64,000 nt of DNA from Streptomyces sp. Ag109_O5-10 (lineage in GTDB: Bacteria > Actinomycetota > Actinomycetes > Streptomycetales > Streptomycetaceae), in contig NZ_FNTQ01000001.1 in assembly GCF_900105755.1 (NCBI RefSeq), forward strand, positions 682,001 through 746,000, given 5' to 3'. Both the position numbers and the translations under genes were made by a program. The notes under the pieces were generated by a model that did not search any database, was not told the DNA's origin, and saw only the letters and a program-made list of their open reading frames with translations. Shown here piece after piece: positions 53,160 through 61,622 of this stretch. Position 1 is the first letter of the stretch, and the number at the start of each line of letters is the position of its first letter.

Positions 53160-54890
53160 CTACGGTTCCTTCACGACCGGCACCCGCCATACCAGCGTCG
53201 TTCCCCCGCCCCCGGGCTCCCCGGGACAGTCCCAGTCCAGCCGGCCGCCGAGTTCCGCCGCGCGTTCCGCCATGTTCCGCAACCCACTGCGCCGGCCCCC
53301 CGGCGGGATACCCACCCCGTCGTCCCTCACCGTCAGCACCAACTCCCGCCCATCGGTCTCCACGACCACCTCCACACGGCCGGCGCGCGCATGCCGGGCC
53401 ACGTTCGTCAGCGCCTCGGACAAAACCGCCACCGCATGGTCAGCGACCTCCCCGGACACATCCGTGTCCAGCAGCCCCTCCATCCGCACGCTCGGCGCGA
53501 ACCCCAGCGCCGAAGCCGCCTCACCGGCCACCCGCACCGCACGCGCCCGCAACCCACTGCCCACACCACCCTCCCGCGCCCGCAACCCGAAAATCGTCGA
53601 CCTGATGATCTTGATGGTCTCGTCCAGATCATCCACCGCCCGCAACACCCGCTCCGCAGCCTCCGAATGCTCGATGAAACGCCCCGCACTCTGCAACGTC
53701 ATCCCCGTCGCGAACAACCGCTGAATCGCCAGATCATGCAGATCACGCGCGATCCGATCACGATCCTTCAGCACCGCGATCTCCTCCGCGTCCCGCCGCC
53801 GCTCCGCCAACTCCATCGCCAAAGCCGCCTGCGCCGCGAACACCTCAAGCGGCTCGGTCTCCTTCACCGTGAACAACGGCCCACCCGCCTCACGCGCCAG
53901 CAACACCACACCCCGCACCCCCGCCTCACCGGTACCGATCGGACTGGCCACCGCCGGCCCCAGCCCGGCAAACCGCGCCGGCTCCGGCGAAACCCGCTCG
54001 TCACGCACCACATCCACACTCGTCACCAACGCACCCCGCCCGAACGCCAACCCCATCAACGTCCGATCCGGCGAAAGCACCAACCCCCGATGCGCCTCCG
54101 CATCCACACCCACCGCGACCACCACCGTGAGCGAGTCCGTCTCCGCCACCGGGACCGCGACCGCGGCCAACGCCGAACCCGTGATCTCCCTCGCCTGCTC
54201 GGCGATCAACCCGAGAGCCCCAGCACCCGGACCACCCGACATCAGACTGTTCGTGATCTCCGCACTCGCCCGCAACCAACGCTCACGCAGCCGCGACTCC
54301 TCATACAACCGGGCATTGTCGATCGCCACCCCCGCCGCCACCGCCAGCGTCGACGTCACCGACACATCCTCCTCGTCGAACTGACCCCCACCCCGCTTCT
54401 CCGTCAGATACAGATTGCCGAAAACCTGCTCACGCACCCGGATCGGAACCCCAAGGAAAGAGTTCATCGGCGGATGATTCGGCGGGAAACCATACGAAGC
54501 CGGATGCCCGGACAACTTCGCCAGCCGCAACGGCTCCGGCTCACGGATCAACTCACCGAGAATCCCATGACCCTCCGGAAAAGAACCGATCCGGGCGATC
54601 TCCTCCTCACTCACCCCCACCGTGTGAAACGCCGACAACCGCCTGCCGTCCGGCCCGATCACACCCAACGCCCCGTACTCGGCATCCACCAGCACCGCCG
54701 CCGCCTCCACGATGCTCCGCAGCACCTGCTCCAGATCCAACTCCCGGCCCACCGAGAGCACCGCCTCCAGCAGACTGTGCACCCGATCCCGAGTACCACG
54801 CGCCGCATCCAGCCGCGCCTGCAACTCCCCCAGCAACTCATCCAGCCTGAGCTGCGGCAACCGCACCCGGGCCGCCTCATCACCCTCCAC
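53160..54890 (-). CDS. GAF-GAF histidine kinase, DosS/DevS (OsdK)-like
   Basis: About 576 residues. GAF-A (about 40-190) contains SGHPASYGFPPNHPPMNSFL, where His139 is at the position of the haem-ligand histidine of mycobacterial DosS as I recall it. GAF-B (about 200-355) follows, then a HisKA_3 dimerisation helix with phosphoacceptor His385 in RIARDLHDLAIQRLFATG, and an HATPase domain (LSEALTNVARHA, DDGVGIPP, GLRNMAERAAELGG). It probably senses O2, NO or redox state and phosphorylates a NarL-type regulator, which is not encoded nearby. Third positions are unusually G-rich rather than C-rich compared with neighbours. Starts are ambiguous (TTG 54938, GTG 54890, GTG 54866). Confidence 0.87.
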   Translation of the reverse strand: MEGDEAARVRLPQLRLDELLGELQARLDAARGTRDRVHSLLEAVLSVGRELDLEQVLRSIVEAAAVLVDAEYGALGVIGPDGRRLSAFHTVGVSEEEIARIGSFPEGHGILGELIREPEPLRLAKLSGHPASYGFPPNHPPMNSFLGVPIRVREQVFGNLYLTEKRGGGQFDEEDVSVTSTLAVAAGVAIDNARLYEESRLRERWLRASAEITNSLMSGGPGAGALGLIAEQAREITGSALAAVAVPVAETDSLTVVVAVGVDAEAHRGLVLSPDRTLMGLAFGRGALVTSVDVVRDERVSPEPARFAGLGPAVASPIGTGEAGVRGVVLLAREAGGPLFTVKETEPLEVFAAQAALAMELAERRRDAEEIAVLKDRDRIARDLHDLAIQRLFATGMTLQSAGRFIEHSEAAERVLRAVDDLDETIKIIRSTIFGLRAREGGVGSGLRARAVRVAGEAASALGFAPSVRMEGLLDTDVSGEVADHAVAVLSEALTNVARHARAGRVEVVVETDGRELVLTVRDDGVGIPPGGRRSGLRNMAERAAELGGRLDWDCPGEPGGGGTTLVWRVPVVKEP

Positions 54891-55188
54891 CGCACTCCTC
54901 CCGACCCCGTCCACCCACACACCGGCAGGCCCGGTCAACGCCCACCGTAATGCGAGCCGACCGGCGTGGACATCCGGATCGGGTCAAGTAGTCGGCATGT
55001 GCTACGGAGCCGCACGCTCGTGCTGGGCGAACGGGCAACACCTGCGTCGGCACGGGAACTCGGACTCTCGTGACGACGGAATCAGCACGGACTCCCCTCC
55101 CCGGTGTCGCTCCGCTCGTTCACCGGTCAGTCATGCGGTACGACCGTGGTCTCGTCCGTCCGCCGTTTCGCCCTGTGTGGATGCGTGG

Positions 55189-55890
55189 CTATTCCGTCGC
55201 CCGGCCCGGCCCGGCTCCGACCGTGATGCGGCGCCCGGTCACGGAGCGGGGCTCGATCCGCACCCACAGATCGCGATCGCCGCCCGCCCACGGGGTGCTG
55301 TAGGCCGAGAAGGTGAGCCGGCGCACCTCCTCCGCCTCGTTCACCCGGCTGGCCGGTCCGCGTACCAGGACGCTCCAGCCCTCGCCGAAGGCGTCGTCGA
55401 TGCGGTCGACCTCGAAGGCCACCTGACGGCCCGCCGCCATGGACGGTGTGGTCTCGTCCGCGGTCCTGAAGACGACCGCGCCGTCGACGACGCTGTAGTT
55501 GACCGGGAGGATGACCGGGCCGGAGGCGGTGTCGACGCCGAGGCGTCCGACGCCGTGCGAGCCGAGCAAGGTCCTGCACTCGGCCGGGTTCAGTTCGGTG
55601 AACTCGGGGCGGTATCCCGCCCGGCCGGGTCCGGGCGGGGTGTCGATGTCGCCTCCGCTGAGGTGCGACATGGTGGTGTGCAGGACGTCGGCGAGCCTGA
55701 GCAGGACGCCCGTGCCCGGCGCGGCCTCGGGGTGTTCCTCCAGGTACCCCAGATAGCCGGCATCGATGCCGCACCGTTCGGCCGTCTGCTCGCGGGTGAG
55801 GCCGAGTTCGTTGCGGCGGGCCGCCACGCGGCGCCCCAGGTCGCCCAGCGCCGGTCCTTCTGCCGTGTGCGGCCGTACCTGTTCGGTCAT
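55189..55890 (-). CDS. XRE helix-turn-helix fused to a PNPOx-like flavin/split-barrel domain
   Basis: 233 residues. An N-terminal XRE-type HTH (LGRRVAARRNELGLTREQTAERCGIDAGYLGYLEE) is joined to a pyridoxamine 5'-phosphate oxidase-like split barrel (LGSHGVGRLGVDTASGPVILPVNYSVVDGAVVFRT, GWSVLVRGPASRV). Such barrels bind FMN, F420 or haem, so the protein may be a redox-sensing regulator. It starts 23 nt after the alcohol dehydrogenase stop and is probably in the same operon. Confidence 0.83.
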   Translation of the reverse strand: MTEQVRPHTAEGPALGDLGRRVAARRNELGLTREQTAERCGIDAGYLGYLEEHPEAAPGTGVLLRLADVLHTTMSHLSGGDIDTPPGPGRAGYRPEFTELNPAECRTLLGSHGVGRLGVDTASGPVILPVNYSVVDGAVVFRTADETTPSMAAGRQVAFEVDRIDDAFGEGWSVLVRGPASRVNEAEEVRRLTFSAYSTPWAGGDRDLWVRIEPRSVTGRRITVGAGPGRATE

Positions 55891-55913
55891 GACGGGTCAC
55901 GTCCTCTCGTCGG

Positions 55914-56981
55914 TCAGGTCCCGCGGACGGCGACCTCGTGCTGCTCCCCGCCGAGCACGACCTTGAGCGCACCGGTGTGGGCGGCGCGGGCGAAGACGTC
56001 GTACGCCTCGGCCATGTGATCGAGGGGGAAGGTGTGGGTGACCAGTTGTGCCGTGGGCAGCCGGCCGGCGGCGGCCATCCGCAGCAGGGTGGGGGTGGAC
56101 CGGGTGTCCACCAGGCCCGTGGTGATGGTCACGTTCTTGATCCACAGGTCTTCGAGGTGCAGCGTGGCCGGCTTGCCGTGCACGCCGATGTTGGCGACGC
56201 GGCCGCCGGGCCGGACCATGCGCGTGCACAGCTCGAAGGTCTCCGGGACGCCGACGGCCTCCATGACGACATCCGCGCCGAGTCCGTCGGTGAGGTCGGC
56301 GATCAACTGCTCCGGCGCTTCCCTGGCGTCGGCCACCGCGTCCGCGCCGAGGCGCTTGGCGGCCTCCAGCCGGGCGGGGGCCAGGTCCACGGCGACGATC
56401 CGCTCGGGGGAGAACAACCGGGCTGTGGTGATCGCCGCGAGGCCGATCGGGCCCGCGCCGACGATGGCGACGGTGTCGCCTGGGTGCACCCGGCCGTTGA
56501 GGACGCCGACCTCGTAGGAGGTCGGGAAGATGTCGGCGAGGAGCACGGCGTCCCTGCTGTCGACCGTGCTGGGCAGCGCGTGGACGGACAGGTCCGCGAA
56601 GGGGACACGGACGTACTCGGCCTGGGTGCCGTCGATCAGGTGGCCGAGGATCCAGCCTCCGCCGCCGCGGCACTGGCCGTACATCCCTTCCCGGCAGTAG
56701 GAGCAGCGCCCGCAGGAGCTGATGCAGGAGACCAGCACGCGGTCTCCCGGCCGTACGGTCCGGACGTCACTGCCGACCTCGACGATCTCGCCGACGGCCT
56801 CGTGACCGAGGATCGTGCCGAGCTGCACCTCGGGGACGTCGCCCTTCAGGATGTGCAGGTCGGTCCCGCAGATCGTGACGGCGTCCACGCGCACGACGGC
56901 GTCGGTGGGCTCCTTGATGGCCGGATCGGGGGCCTCTTCCCAGGCGGACTGCCCGGGGCCGTGGAAGACGAAGGCCTTCAT
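55914..56981 (-). CDS. zinc-dependent alcohol dehydrogenase family protein
   Basis: 355 residues of the medium-chain dehydrogenase family. The catalytic zinc ligands lie in VTICGTDLH and ILGHEAVGEIVEVG, and the structural-zinc cysteines in SCISSCGRCSYCREGMYGQC. The NAD motif is VAIVGAGPIGLAAITTA and the acidic strand end is IVAVDLAPARL, suggesting NAD(H). It oxidises an alcohol or reduces an aldehyde, plausibly for redox balance under low oxygen. DosR-like boxes are about 110 and 200 bp upstream. An in-frame GTG 12 nt upstream of the chosen ATG is possible. Confidence 0.87.
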   Translation of the reverse strand: MKAFVFHGPGQSAWEEAPDPAIKEPTDAVVRVDAVTICGTDLHILKGDVPEVQLGTILGHEAVGEIVEVGSDVRTVRPGDRVLVSCISSCGRCSYCREGMYGQCRGGGGWILGHLIDGTQAEYVRVPFADLSVHALPSTVDSRDAVLLADIFPTSYEVGVLNGRVHPGDTVAIVGAGPIGLAAITTARLFSPERIVAVDLAPARLEAAKRLGADAVADAREAPEQLIADLTDGLGADVVMEAVGVPETFELCTRMVRPGGRVANIGVHGKPATLHLEDLWIKNVTITTGLVDTRSTPTLLRMAAAGRLPTAQLVTHTFPLDHMAEAYDVFARAAHTGALKVVLGGEQHEVAVRGT

Positions 56982-57091
56982 GGGGTCGCTCACCGTCCTT
57001 GGTCCGCTGCGGGGCCCGGGTCTGCGGATGCCGGGGTATCGCCGGTGTTGCCCCGCACTTCCAGCTTGTCCTCTCCCGTGCGGGTCCGCTT

Positions 57092-57105
57092 GGGCCGTCC
57101 GGCCC
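57092..57105. promoter_or_regulatory. DosR/OsdR-like box upstream of alcohol dehydrogenase
   Basis: Read on the minus strand it is GGGCCGGACGGCCC, flanked by GATGA as in the copies at 50404 and 53091. It lies 111 bp from the dehydrogenase start. Confidence 0.55.
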
Positions 57106-57182
57106 TCATCGCCTGCCGGGCGGCCGCTCCCCCGGGACAACCGGACATGGGTCGTTCGAGCCCGCCGGCACGAGTCCAGGAG

Positions 57183-57196
57183 GGACCGAACGGCCC
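57183..57196. promoter_or_regulatory. DosR/OsdR-like box
   Basis: GGACCGAACGGCCC, with an extra G before it. It lies between the alcohol dehydrogenase and the broken STAS gene. Confidence 0.5.
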
Positions 57197-57220
57197 TGGC
57201 GGTTCCGGTACTCTCCGGCC

Positions 57221-57487
57221 CTCGCCGATCTGACGTCCGGTGCGGAGCCCGATCCGGAGCTCGGCCTGAGCCCCGTCTCCTTCATCGACTGCTCCGGCCT
57301 GGGGCTGCTGTGCCGGGCCCGCAACCGGCTCCGCTGACGTTTCGGCAGACTGCGCCTGGTCACGCCGGGCCGCGGCTTCCCTCGGTTGCCGCGCTGCACG
57401 GGCTTGCGCGACGCCTTCGAGCTGCATCCCGGCCTCCCCGACCCCTGGACCGGTCTCCTCCGCGGCCGCCTGAGCCAGTCCCGGTGA
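57221..57487 (+). pseudogene. STAS-domain anti-anti-sigma factor, interrupted by an in-frame stop
   Basis: LSPVSFIDCSGLGLLCRARNRL is the conserved STAS phosphoserine region of SpoIIAA/RsbV-type proteins (Ser in DCSGL). A TGA at 57335-57337 then interrupts the frame, which continues without shift as FGRLRLVTPGRGFPRLPRCT and DAFELHPGLPDPW to a stop at 57487. The N-terminal third and a start codon are missing, so the gene is inactive unless the stop is read through. Confidence 0.65.
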
Positions 57488-57501
57488 GGGCTGAACGGCC
57501 C
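57488..57501. promoter_or_regulatory. DosR/OsdR-like box upstream of the Rv1733c-like gene
   Basis: GGGCTGAACGGCCC, one mismatch to the island motif, 135 bp before the Rv1733c-like start. Confidence 0.45.
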
Positions 57502-57635
57502 ATCTGCCCGGTGGAGTTGACCCCGAGCAGCCCTACGGCGGTCCCTGGTCGGCCCATGTCCCGGCGCGGGGCCGGCTGACACCTTCGGCAGTGTCACCAC
57601 GGCAAGGAGCCGCGACAAGGAGGAGGTGCGGACGG

Positions 57636-58217
57636 ATGCGCAGGACCCGGCGTGTGAAGAAGCCCCTGTGGCGGTGGCGGAGCAACCCGCTGCGACGCCG
57701 CGTCGATGTCGTCGAGGCCTGGGTGGTCCTGGCCGTATGGGCGCTCGTCGTGGTGGGAGGAACGGTCGCCGGACTGGTCGCCGCCGGGGCCGCGGACGAG
57801 GTCCTAGCGCACCAGCGGGAGGAGCGGGAGCCCGTGCGGGCAGTGCTGCTCGTCGATGTCCCGACGAGCACTTCGGGCATCGGCACGGAGAGCGAGCGTA
57901 CGCCGGCCACCGTGGCCTGGACCGCGTCCGACGGCTCCAGGCGCACCGGCAGGACCCTCGTGGACACCGGTACCAAGGCCGGTTCCCCCGTCGTGGTCTG
58001 GCAGGACCGCCAGGGCCGTCTGGTCACCAGGCCGCCGAGCGCCGGCGCGGCCGCCGTCGAGGCGGGTGTCCTGGGGGCCGCGGCCGGCTGCGCGCTGGCC
58101 GGAGCCGTCTTCGGGGCCGGAGCGGTCGTCCGGTGGCGGCTGGAGCAGCAGCGGCTCGGTCTTTGGGACCGCGAGTGGACGACCGTCGGGCCTCGCTGGG
58201 GTCACAAGACCGGCTGA
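57636..58217 (+). CDS. Rv1733c-like membrane protein
   Basis: 193 residues, paralogue of the protein at 51679. It shares the N-terminal WRWRSNPLRRRVDVVEAW, two spans (VVLAVWALVVVGGTVAGLVAAG, about 28-49; VLGAAAGCALAGAVFGAGAVV, about 147-167), the loop ATVAWTASDGSRRTGRTLVDTG and the C-terminal LWDREWTTVGPRWG. AGGAGG lies 9 nt upstream of the ATG. It is followed by a USP gene 47 nt downstream. Confidence 0.82.
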   Translation: MRRTRRVKKPLWRWRSNPLRRRVDVVEAWVVLAVWALVVVGGTVAGLVAAGAADEVLAHQREEREPVRAVLLVDVPTSTSGIGTESERTPATVAWTASDGSRRTGRTLVDTGTKAGSPVVVWQDRQGRLVTRPPSAGAAAVEAGVLGAAAGCALAGAVFGAGAVVRWRLEQQRLGLWDREWTTVGPRWGHKTG

Positions 58218-58264
58218 AGTCGAGCACCCCCTCTAATCCGCACCTACTCGGAAGGCGAACGGCG

Positions 58265-58951
58265 ATGGAACCCGTGATCCTTGCCCGCAGTGACGCGTCG
58301 AAGCCCTGCCGGGCCGCGGTCGACTGGGCAGCCCGCGAGGCCGAGATGCGAGGTGTGGTGCTGCGCGTGCCGCGCAACCCGCTGCGGGAGCCCGGCCGGG
58401 CTTCGGTGATCGTCTGCGGCGTGGCCGGGGACGACGGCGCGCCGCCGTTGCGGTCCGGCTCCCTGTCGGCCACGCTCGTCGGCGCCGCTCACGCCCCGGT
58501 CGTCCTCGTCCCCGACCGGCTCGCGGCCTCCCGCCGGCGGACTGGAGTCACGCTCGGCGTGGACGCGCGTGATCCCTCCGGCGCGGGCCTCGGCTTCGCC
58601 TTCGAGAGCGCCCGGCTCCGGGGCGTGCCTCTGCATGTCGTGCATGTCTGGGGGCTGCCCGCGGGCGCCGTCGAGCGGCCCTTCGGCGTCCCGGAGAGGG
58701 ACCGCGCCACCTGGGAGGACCACGAGGTCCAGTTGCTGGCCGACGCCCTGCGCCCATGGCGCGAGAAGTTCCCCGACGTGCGGGTGCTGGAGGACGTCCG
58801 GCTGCTCGGCCCCGTGGAGGCGTTGCTGCGCTGCTCCGAGCGGGCCGCACTGGTCGTGGTCCCGTGCGATTCAGGGGCCACCGTCTGGGAGGCGGCCGCT
58901 CGGGCCCTGCTGCGACGCGCCACGTGCGCCGTGGCCGTCGTACCGTCGTGA
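58265..58951 (+). CDS. universal stress protein with a degenerate first domain
   Basis: 228 residues, about 60-70 shorter than its two-domain paralogues. The first domain lacks the usual VGVDGS strand (reads ILARSDASKPC) and most of its core; it retains a late fragment GSLSATLVGAAHAPVVLVPD. The second domain (about 95-228) is normal at its start (GVTLGVDARDPSGAGLGFAF) but its ATP loop is altered (VVVPCDSGATVWEAAARALLRRATCAVAVVPS, no GxRGxGG). It is likely unable to bind ATP conventionally. GGAAGG precedes the ATG. Confidence 0.78.
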   Translation: MEPVILARSDASKPCRAAVDWAAREAEMRGVVLRVPRNPLREPGRASVIVCGVAGDDGAPPLRSGSLSATLVGAAHAPVVLVPDRLAASRRRTGVTLGVDARDPSGAGLGFAFESARLRGVPLHVVHVWGLPAGAVERPFGVPERDRATWEDHEVQLLADALRPWREKFPDVRVLEDVRLLGPVEALLRCSERAALVVVPCDSGATVWEAAARALLRRATCAVAVVPS

Positions 58952-58991
58952 GCCGGGGCCCCTGCCGCAGCCGGCCGACCGGTAGTGCGGG

Positions 58992-59011
58992 AGCGTGAAC
59001 ACGTTCACGCT
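58992..59011. promoter_or_regulatory. 8-bp-arm palindrome upstream of CBS-BON gene
   Basis: AGCGTGAA-CACG-TTCACGCT: perfect 8-bp arms around 4 bases, 62 bp before the CBS-BON start at 59074. It is unlike the GC-rich boxes upstream of most of the other CBS-BON copies, so a different regulator is probable. Confidence 0.55.
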
Positions 59012-59073
59012 GGTAGCAGGACCCGAGAGGTCTCCTTCGAGCCCTGGCTCCCGGCAACTGTGAGGAGAACACC

Positions 59074-59724
59074 ATGACCGGCGGCCCGCACCAGGTAGGC
59101 GACGTGATGACGCGTGCCGTCGTCGCCGTGGGCCGCGAGGCCCTGTTCAAGGACATCGTCGGCCGCATGGACGGCGGGAGAATCAGCGCCCTGCCAGTGC
59201 TGGAGGGCGACGGACGGGTGGTCGGGGTCGTGTCCGAGGCCGATCTGCTGCCCAAGGAGGAGTTCCGGGACGGCGATCCGGACCGGTTCACGCAGCTGCG
59301 CCGGCTGTCCGACCTGGCCAAGGCCGGGGCGGTGCACGCGGAAGAGCTGATGAGCACCCCGGCCGTCACCGTCCACGCCGACGCCACGCTGCCGGAGGCC
59401 GCCCGGATCATGGCGATACGGCACGTGAAACGGCTGCCCGTCGTGAACGCCGAGGGCGTGCTGGAAGGGGTCGTCAGCCGTGGCGATCTGCTCAAGGTGT
59501 TCCTGCGGCCCGACAACGACCTCGCCGACGAGATCCGGCGCGACGTCGTCGACCCCCTCTTCCCCGCCCCCGTCGAGCCGGTGCACATCATGGTCACCGA
59601 AGGCGTCGCCACCCTGACCGGACGAGTCACCGACGGCACCCGTATCCCGCTCGCGGTGCGCCTGGTCCGCGGCGTCGAGGGCGTGGTGGGCGTGGACTGC
59701 CGCCTCACCGCGGCGGACTCCTGA
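59074..59724 (+). CDS. CBS-CBS-BON domain protein
   Basis: 216 residues: CBS1 (GDVMTRAVVAVGREALFKDI), spacer SEADLLPKEEFRDGDPDRF, CBS2 (ELMSTPAVTVHADATLPEAA ending VVSRGDLLKVFLRPD), and BON (VHIMVTEGVATLTGRVTD). The CBS1 half is nearly identical to that of the protein at 50606, pointing to recent duplication, whereas the BON half resembles the copy at 52278. GAGGAG precedes the ATG. Confidence 0.9.
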   Translation: MTGGPHQVGDVMTRAVVAVGREALFKDIVGRMDGGRISALPVLEGDGRVVGVVSEADLLPKEEFRDGDPDRFTQLRRLSDLAKAGAVHAEELMSTPAVTVHADATLPEAARIMAIRHVKRLPVVNAEGVLEGVVSRGDLLKVFLRPDNDLADEIRRDVVDPLFPAPVEPVHIMVTEGVATLTGRVTDGTRIPLAVRLVRGVEGVVGVDCRLTAADS

Positions 59725-59799
59725 CGGCGGCCGAGGCGCGCCGTTCACCTGCTCCGGGTACGCCCCCCTCCCCGGTCGCTCAGGCCTCGCGCTGCCAGA

Positions 59800-60705
59800 T
59801 CAACGGTGGGCCACGACGGCGACGGGCGCACTGACGTGATGCAGGGCGGCATGGGTGACATGACCGATGTGGGCGCCGAGGGAACCGGTACGGATGCGCC
59901 GGCCGACGACTACCAGGGACGCGTCGCGGGCCGCGCCGACGACGACCTGCGCGGCGCTGCCGCAGCGGCTCGCCTCGATGACGTCGACGCCCGGGAACTT
60001 CTGCCGCCAGGGGCGCAGCGCCTCGGCCAGAGCGGTGCGGTGGCTGCGTTCGAGGTCGTCCTGGAGTTCCGCGTCGCCAGGGAAGCGGTAGTAGGTCGTG
60101 GCCGTCTCCGGCCAGGCGGACACCACGCGCAGCGGTGTCTCCCGGCGGGCGACGGCATCGAAGGCGAACTCCAGCAGCGTGTCGCTGGGGTGATCGGCGT
60201 CGAGGGCGAGCACCACCGGCCGGAACGGGGTGGCGGCGGACGGCACGCCCGCCGGATCCATCCGGTGCTCGTCGGCGGCCTGCTCGCCCTCACGCACCAG
60301 CACCACGGGCCGTGCCACCCGGGCCACGACGGCCAGGCTCACCGAGCCGACCACGAAGCCGCCGATGCCGCCGAAACCCCGCGAGCCCAGCGCGAGCAGC
60401 TCGGCGGAGTCCGCGGCCTCGCAGAGGGCGTCGGGCACGGGACCCGTCAGTTGTTCGGTGAGCACCTCGAGGCCGGGGTGCCGCAGGCGAAGACCCTCTG
60501 CGGCCTCGCCCGGCATCCGCCGCGTCCAGTGCTGACGGGTCTCGGGACCCACCAGCGGAGCCTGCGACACGAGTGCCGGGGCGGGCTCCGCGACATGCAC
60601 GAGCTTCAGCGGCAGGCCGCGCAGCAGGGCTTCGCGCGCCGCCCACTCGGCGGCGGCCCGGCTCTCGGGCGACCCGTCGAGTCCCACAGTGACGGTTCGG
60701 GACAT
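59800..60705 (-). CDS. universal stress protein, two domains
   Basis: 301 residues with tandem USP domains. The first starts RTVTVGLDGSPESRAAAEWA and ends LGSRGFGGIGGFVVGSVSLAVVARVARPVVLV; the second ends VVGRRIRTGSLGAHIGHVTHAALHHVSAPVAVV. The ATG at 60705 follows GGAGGTGGAG. It is divergent from the CBS-BON gene at 60897, and two DosR-like boxes lie between them. Confidence 0.9.
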   Translation of the reverse strand: MSRTVTVGLDGSPESRAAAEWAAREALLRGLPLKLVHVAEPAPALVSQAPLVGPETRQHWTRRMPGEAAEGLRLRHPGLEVLTEQLTGPVPDALCEAADSAELLALGSRGFGGIGGFVVGSVSLAVVARVARPVVLVREGEQAADEHRMDPAGVPSAATPFRPVVLALDADHPSDTLLEFAFDAVARRETPLRVVSAWPETATTYYRFPGDAELQDDLERSHRTALAEALRPWRQKFPGVDVIEASRCGSAAQVVVGAARDASLVVVGRRIRTGSLGAHIGHVTHAALHHVSAPVAVVAHR

Positions 60706-60764
60706 GATCTCCACCTCCGGCGACCGTTCCCTACCAGCGTGACGGCACGCTCCCGGGACGGTAA

Positions 60765-60778
60765 GGGCCGTCCGTCCC
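60765..60778. promoter_or_regulatory. DosR/OsdR-like box, USP side
   Basis: On the minus strand it reads GGGACGGACGGCCC, a full match to GRGMCSRAYGGYCC, 60 bp upstream of the USP start. Confidence 0.6.
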
Positions 60779-60784
60779 CCGGCA

Positions 60785-60798
60785 GGACCGACCGGCCC
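60785..60798. promoter_or_regulatory. DosR/OsdR-like box, CBS side
   Basis: GGACCGACCGGCCC, two mismatches to the motif, 99 bp upstream of the CBS-BON start at 60897. Confidence 0.45.
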
Positions 60799-60896
60799 AC
60801 CCGCGCGTCGACGGGGCAGCGGGCCGCCGCACCGCCGGCTGTCGGCGCATGCTTGAAGTAGTCATTCCGTTTTGTCCCGGACCCTGCGGAGTCATC

Positions 60897-61556
60897 ATGT
60901 ACGGGACCCCTCATCTCGTCGGCGACATCATGACCTCCCCGGTCGCCTCCGTGGGCCGCTGGGCCTCGTTCAAGGACGTGGTCGACCTGATGCACGACCG
61001 GGGGGTCAGCGCCCTGCCGGTGCTGGCGGGCGCGGGACGGGTCGTCGGCGTCGTCTCCGAGGCCGACCTGCTGCCCACCGAGGAACTGCGGGACAGCCCG
61101 GAGGCGGGCTATGCGCTGCTGCCGCCCGCCGACGTGGTCAAGGCCGGTGCGGTGACCGCGGGAGACCTGATGACCTCGCCCGCGATCACGGTCCGGCCGA
61201 ACGCCACCCTGGCCGAGGCCGCGCGCGTCATGGCCCGGAAGAAGGTCAAGCGACTGCCCGTGGTGGACGAGCACGGTCTGCTGACAGGTGTGGTCAGCCG
61301 CGGTGACCTGCTCAAGGTCTTCCTGCGCGAGGACGACGACATCGCCGGCGAAATTCGGCGTGACATCGTCCCGCTTCTCTTCCCGTCGCGGGACTCGGAC
61401 GTCTGCGTGGACGTGCACGACGGCGTCGTCACGCTCAGGGGCGAGACCGGCGACACGTCCCTCGTACCCGTGGCCGCTCGCCTCCTGCGAGCCGTCGAGG
61501 GGGTGGTGGACGTCGACTGCGTGCTGACCCGGAAGGGGCAGCTGTTGCAGTCGTGA
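60897..61556 (+). CDS. CBS-CBS-BON domain protein
   Basis: 219 residues: CBS1 (GDIMTSPVASVGRWASFKDV), spacer SEADLLPTEELRDSPEAGY, CBS2 (DLMTSPAITVRPNATLAEAA ending VVSRGDLLKVFLRED), and BON (VCVDVHDGVVTLRGETGD). GGAG lies 5 nt before the ATG at 60897; an earlier in-frame start at 60849 lacks a ribosome site. Confidence 0.9.
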   Translation: MYGTPHLVGDIMTSPVASVGRWASFKDVVDLMHDRGVSALPVLAGAGRVVGVVSEADLLPTEELRDSPEAGYALLPPADVVKAGAVTAGDLMTSPAITVRPNATLAEAARVMARKKVKRLPVVDEHGLLTGVVSRGDLLKVFLREDDDIAGEIRRDIVPLLFPSRDSDVCVDVHDGVVTLRGETGDTSLVPVAARLLRAVEGVVDVDCVLTRKGQLLQS

Positions 61557-61622
61557 GGTGGCCGCCCCGCTGCGCACGGGCTTCGGTGCCCGGCTCCCCG
61601 CGGGATCATCGGACCCGGCACA

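Larger units (their letters stand above)
56982..57220. other. regulatory region of the alcohol dehydrogenase
   Basis: About 240 bases holding two DosR/OsdR-like boxes (57092-57105 and 57183-57196). No gene seen. Confidence 0.5.
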
